Below, piece after piece: positions 5,742 to 8,701 of a DNA stretch of 8,701 nucleotides. The position numbers were made by a program, and so were the translations under genes. The stretch's first letter is position 1. Each line of letters opens with the position of its first letter. The notes beneath the pieces were generated by a model. That model was not told where the DNA came from. It did no database searches and saw only the letters and a program-made list of their open reading frames with translations. This DNA comes from Anaerolineaceae bacterium (lineage in GTDB: Bacteria > Chloroflexota > Anaerolineae > Anaerolineales > Anaerolineaceae), in assembly GCA_003448875.1 (NCBI GenBank), contig DLXG01000113.1, forward strand, positions 1 through 8,701, given 5' to 3'.

Positions 5742-7583
5742 ATGGGATTTTTTGCCGGGTTAGATGCCGAAAAATATGATCGAAAATATAGTGATCGGGA
5801 GTTGATCCGGCGTATTTTGTTATATTTTCGCCCGCATTATCAAAGGTTGCTGCTGGTGGGGGTGTTGGTATTGGTAGTATCTGGTTCTGGGGCTTTGTTA
5901 CCTGTTCTGGTTTCCAAAGGAATTGATTTTCTAAAAGAGGAACTGACACCTGTCAATGTAATCCTGGTTCCGTTTGCGGTCATGCTTACCGGTGTTATTG
6001 CCTGGCTGGCCAACTGGCAGGCACGCCGTTTGGTCGTTCGTTCGGTTGCGGATGTAGTTGCCAGATTGGCAAACGAAGCCTTCGCTTCCGCAGCAGAGCA
6101 TGATTTGTCTTTTTATGATCAATTTTCTTCAGGGAGAATTGCCTCGCGAATTACCAGCGATACTCAGGATTTTGGTCAACTGGTGATCTTAACTACCGAC
6201 CTCATATCACAAGTGGTTGAATCTCTTATTCTGGCGATTGTTCTGATCAATATCGAGCAGCGCTTATCCATGACACTGTTTGCCGTTGTGCCTGCAGTAA
6301 TGATTTTGGCAGCCAGTTTCCGCAGTCTGGCCCGAAGGGTGACACGTGCTGGCATGAGGGCAATGGCAAATGTTAATCAGACCATAAAGGAAACTGTATC
6401 TGGAATCGCAGTTGCAAAAAATTTCCGGCAAGAGGCTCGGATTTACGAAATATTTGACCGGTCTAATCGTCTGTCTTATCAGGTTAATGTTCGCCGAGGG
6501 CTGGTTCTATCTATGGTCTTTCCGGTGCTAAACACGGTTGGCGGCTGGATGACCGCTTTACTGGTATATGTCGGAGGGCTAAGTGCTGTTCAGGGAGCAG
6601 TTACTATTGGGGCGTGGTACCTGTTTTTGTTGAGCCTCGACCGTTTTATGTTCCCGGTCATGAATTTATCTTCATTTTGGACACAGATTCAAAATGGCCT
6701 TTCTGCTGCGGAACGAGTTTTTGCCCTGATTGACGCCGATCCCAGTGTGGTTCAAACGGCGGATATCAAGGCTCCTCGCTTGAAGGGCCGGATTGATTTC
6801 AATCATGTCTATTTTCGTTATAAGGAAAATGAACCCGTTTTGGAGGATTTCAATTTGCACATTGCTCCGGGCGAATCCATTGCGCTGGTAGGCCATACCG
6901 GTGCGGGTAAATCTTCAATCGTAAAGCTGATTGCCCGATTTTATGAATTCCAATCTGGTGAAATCCTGATAGACGGATTGGATATTCGTCGTTTTGATCT
7001 AGGAAGTTACCGCTGCCAGTTGGGGATTGTCTCACAGGTGCCTTTCCTCTTTTCAGGGACGATTTTGGAAAATATTCAATATTCCTGTAAAGGGGCGGGT
7101 ATAAAAGAAATCGAGCGGCTGGCGTATCAAATTGGTGACGGCGAATGGCTTGAGTCTTTACCCGATGGTTTGATGACACAAGTTGGTGAACGCGGCAATC
7201 GCTTGTCTATGGGACAACGCCAGCTGGTCTCTTTGATGAGAGTTTTGGTTCAAAAACCGGCCATTTTTGTACTCGATGAAGCAACTGCCAGTATTGATCC
7301 ATTTACGGAAAGGCAAATCCAACAGGCTCTGGCTATGGTGCTTGCCCAATCTACCAGTATCTTAATTGCTCATCGGCTCTCGACTGTCAAAGCCGCAGAT
7401 CGAATCATTGTACTTGACCACGGAAAAATCATCGAGGAAGGCAATCACGAGCAATTGATGGCGGCCGGCGGGCATTATGCTGAATTGTATAATACCTATT
7501 TTCGCCATCAGTCCCTGAGTTACATCGAACAAGCCGGAATGATGAAGGAACGAATTAATGTCGGAACTGCGAGGTTGAAATGA
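5742..7583 (+). CDS. ABC exporter half-transporter, subunit with catalytic glutamate
   Basis: A 613-residue partner half-transporter: membrane domain about 33-305, ATPase domain about 348-590, then a polar tail of some 20 residues. Visible are Y360, Walker A GHTGAGKS (384-391, K390), Q-loop Q432, GERG (482-485), an atypical signature LSMGQ (488-492), Walker B IFVLDE (508-513) with catalytic E513, D-loop SID and H-loop H544. Its Walker A/B would face the intact LSGGQ of the upstream subunit, giving one working ATP site. Its own LSMGQ faces the upstream subunit's D509, giving one degenerate site. This complementary loss supports an obligate heterodimer. AGAGG (5731-5735) precedes the start by six bases. 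The stop overlaps the next start as ATGA, suggesting coupled translation. Substrate is unknown. Confidence 0.95.
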   Translation: MGFFAGLDAEKYDRKYSDRELIRRILLYFRPHYQRLLLVGVLVLVVSGSGALLPVLVSKGIDFLKEELTPVNVILVPFAVMLTGVIAWLANWQARRLVVRSVADVVARLANEAFASAAEHDLSFYDQFSSGRIASRITSDTQDFGQLVILTTDLISQVVESLILAIVLINIEQRLSMTLFAVVPAVMILAASFRSLARRVTRAGMRAMANVNQTIKETVSGIAVAKNFRQEARIYEIFDRSNRLSYQVNVRRGLVLSMVFPVLNTVGGWMTALLVYVGGLSAVQGAVTIGAWYLFLLSLDRFMFPVMNLSSFWTQIQNGLSAAERVFALIDADPSVVQTADIKAPRLKGRIDFNHVYFRYKENEPVLEDFNLHIAPGESIALVGHTGAGKSSIVKLIARFYEFQSGEILIDGLDIRRFDLGSYRCQLGIVSQVPFLFSGTILENIQYSCKGAGIKEIERLAYQIGDGEWLESLPDGLMTQVGERGNRLSMGQRQLVSLMRVLVQKPAIFVLDEATASIDPFTERQIQQALAMVLAQSTSILIAHRLSTVKAADRIIVLDHGKIIEEGNHEQLMAAGGHYAELYNTYFRHQSLSYIEQAGMMKERINVGTARLK

Positions 7584-8062
7584 TTTACCGAATAATGACC
7601 ATTTTCAATCGAATCGATCCCTTGATCACGGGTTTTATGGCCCGATATTCAATTACGTTTTTACGGATTAGTCTGGGAATTAATTTTTTCTGGTTTGGAG
7701 TACTCAAGTTTTTCCCGAATTTGAGTCCCGCGCAAGGTCTTGCAGCAAAGACGATTGAAACTCTGTCTTTTGGTCTTATTGGCAGTGAAATTTCAGTACC
7801 ATTATTAGCCTTGTGGGAGTGTTTGATTGGGTTGGGATTGATTACTGGAAAGTTTTTAAGAATTACCTTACTGCTGTTGTTTTTACAAATGGCTGGCACA
7901 ATGACTCCGCTGGTTTTATTCCCGGAAGAAACCTTTGTACGTTTCCCGTATGCACCGACTCTCGAAGGGCAATATATCATCAAGAATTTAGTCCTAATTT
8001 CTGCCGGACTGGTAGTGGGTGCTACCGTGCGAGGTGGACGAATAATCGAGAAGTCAAGTTAA
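7580..8062 (+). CDS. DoxX-like small integral membrane protein
   Basis: A 160-residue protein with four likely membrane segments: about 24-44, 71-90, 93-116 and 133-152. The stretches RISLGINFFWFGVLKFFP (29-46), LWECLIGLGLITGKFLR and the closing EGQYIIKNLVLISAGLVVGATVRGG resemble DoxX-family membrane proteins, in which the first helix carries a G-x-x-K-F-type pattern and the conserved KN opens the last helix. The biochemical role of this branch is not established; some DoxX relatives act with thiol/redox partners. The gene starts inside the preceding ABC gene's stop (ATGA), with GAGG (7571-7574) upstream, so it is co-translated with the exporter. It is followed after 20 bases by a secreted protein gene. 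Family assignment is fairly sure; function is open. Confidence 0.8.
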   Translation: MIYRIMTIFNRIDPLITGFMARYSITFLRISLGINFFWFGVLKFFPNLSPAQGLAAKTIETLSFGLIGSEISVPLLALWECLIGLGLITGKFLRITLLLLFLQMAGTMTPLVLFPEETFVRFPYAPTLEGQYIIKNLVLISAGLVVGATVRGGRIIEKSS

Positions 8063-8082
8063 CTCCAGAAATTCGTATAGAC

Positions 8083-8535
8083 ATGAATACAAAAGTGATT
8101 ATTGGTTTGGTTATTTTGATACTTGCGAATGGGTGCAGTGTCCTTGAAGCCGGAGATTTGAAAATTATTGATATATGGGCTCAGGCTGCTTTACTGTCTT
8201 ATTCAGATAAAATGTCGGAACATGCTTATCACATTCCTGTAAACAGTGACTCGCGGCTTTATTTTCAAATTATCAACGAGAGTGATACCGAGGATGCACT
8301 GATTGGTGGTCTGAGCGAGGTAAGCGATGCGGTGGAAATTAAGGGAATTGATGGAAATAAAATTCAGGTTGGGCCGGGCGAGAAAGTTGTGATTTCTCCC
8401 CGTTCAGATATGTCTGTTAGGTTAACAAATCTAAATCAAGACCTGTTGTCTGCTCAGAAGATCAAAATTACTTTGATTTTTGAACGTCAGGGACAGGTTG
8501 AAGTGCTTGTACCTGTAAAATTGCCTCAAAATTAA
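8083..8535 (+). CDS. PCu(A)C-like exported protein, probable lipoprotein, copper ligands missing
   Basis: A 150-residue protein with a short charged start, a hydrophobic stretch (5-15) and a cysteine at 18 in LANGC. This is an imperfect lipobox, so a lipoprotein is likely but not certain. The mature part follows the layout of the periplasmic copper chaperone family PCu(A)C: IIDIWA (28-33), YFQIIN (60-65), DALIGGLSEVSDAVEI (71-86), IQVGPGEKVVISP (94-106), KIKITLIFERQGQVEVLVPV (126-145). The usual copper ligands (His after the VE strand, a following Met, and the H-x-M pair in the PGG-x-H-x-M turn) are not conserved: the sites read VEIKGI and PRSDMSV. An insert after IDIWA holds M44, H47 and H50. 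Copper binding at the usual site is thus doubtful. No clear ribosome binding site is seen. It is the last gene of the exporter operon. Confidence 0.78.
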   Translation: MNTKVIIGLVILILANGCSVLEAGDLKIIDIWAQAALLSYSDKMSEHAYHIPVNSDSRLYFQIINESDTEDALIGGLSEVSDAVEIKGIDGNKIQVGPGEKVVISPRSDMSVRLTNLNQDLLSAQKIKITLIFERQGQVEVLVPVKLPQN

Positions 8536-8701
8536 TCGGTTTGACTTTCTAACTCGGAAATTAATTGCAGGAATGCATCAACAACCTTGGGGTCGAATTG
8601 TTTGCCGGATTGTTCGCGTAAATAGGCGATTACCTCGTGTTTTTTCCAAGCAGGGCGATAAGGTCTATCTGACAGTAAAGCATCCCACACATCCACAACG
8701 G
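8532..8701 (-). CDS. HD-GYP domain protein, C-terminal 55 residues only
   Basis: The visible end of a protein whose 5' part lies beyond the window. It opens with VVDVWDALLSDRPYRPAW, the final hallmark of the HD-GYP domain (usually ...DALTSDRPYR.A), followed by a helix, GKQFDPKVVDAFL and a short acidic tail. HD-GYP proteins are typically cyclic-di-GMP phosphodiesterases, often fused to receiver, GAF or PAS sensor domains; the HD metal ligands and any sensor are not visible here. The stop at 8532-8534 overlaps the stop of the plus-strand gene, so the two genes converge with no space for a separate terminator. It probably belongs to a different transcription unit. Confidence 0.9.
   Translation of the reverse strand, partial: VVDVWDALLSDRPYRPAWKKHEVIAYLREQSGKQFDPKVVDAFLQLISELESQTD

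Noticed and set aside
7813..8082. A 90-residue upstream extension of the PCu(A)C-like protein, in the frame over the DoxX-like gene
   Set aside because: The DoxX-like frame explains this stretch, and the start at 8083 directly precedes a signal-sequence-like segment.

Overview
The window reads as ordinary bacterial chromosome. The AguA and HD-GYP types, and an LPxTG-free, lipoprotein-bearing transporter locus, would fit a fermentative member of the Chloroflexota (Anaerolineae-like). That placement is an impression from protein style only; no rRNA or tRNA is present to support it. GC content looks moderate. Gene density is high, and no insertion sequence, CRISPR array, tRNA or phage gene is visible.

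Left part (1-3696, all minus strand). Read 5' to 3' on the minus strand, this is an agmatine deiminase pathway operon: an Lrp/AsnC-family regulator (3217-3696), putrescine carbamoyltransferase (2157-3164), an APC-superfamily amine antiporter (692-2074) and agmatine deiminase (1-669, 3' end beyond the window). Agmatine is imported, probably in exchange for putrescine. It is deiminated to N-carbamoylputrescine, which is phosphorolysed to putrescine and carbamoyl phosphate. The missing last step, carbamate kinase giving ATP, would be expected just beyond position 1. A terminator-like hairpin sits between the carbamoyltransferase and antiporter genes.

Middle (3697-3970, 274 bp, no gene). This is a divergent control region. 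A minus-strand promoter with an extended -10 box serves the Lrp operon. A plus-strand promoter (TTGTCA-N17-TGTAAT) points at the transporter operon, and the two -35 boxes are only 24 bp apart. Two dyads lie there: one over the plus promoter's -10 box and start, and one just before the lrp start codon.

Right part (3971-8535, plus strand). Four tightly packed genes form an apparent operon: two half-transporters of a heterodimeric ABC exporter with one degenerate ATPase site, a DoxX-like membrane protein (ATGA overlap with the second ABC gene), and a small secreted or lipid-anchored protein with a PCu(A)C-like (copper chaperone) fold pattern whose usual copper ligands are missing. The last gene ends tail-to-tail with a minus-strand HD-GYP phosphodiesterase fragment (8532-8701); their two stop codons share one TTAA.

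The most interesting points are the ligand-less PCu(A)C-like protein with an insert containing Met and His residues, tied to DoxX and an asymmetric exporter, and the Lrp-linked agmatine operon whose divergent promoter may couple amine catabolism with that exporter.
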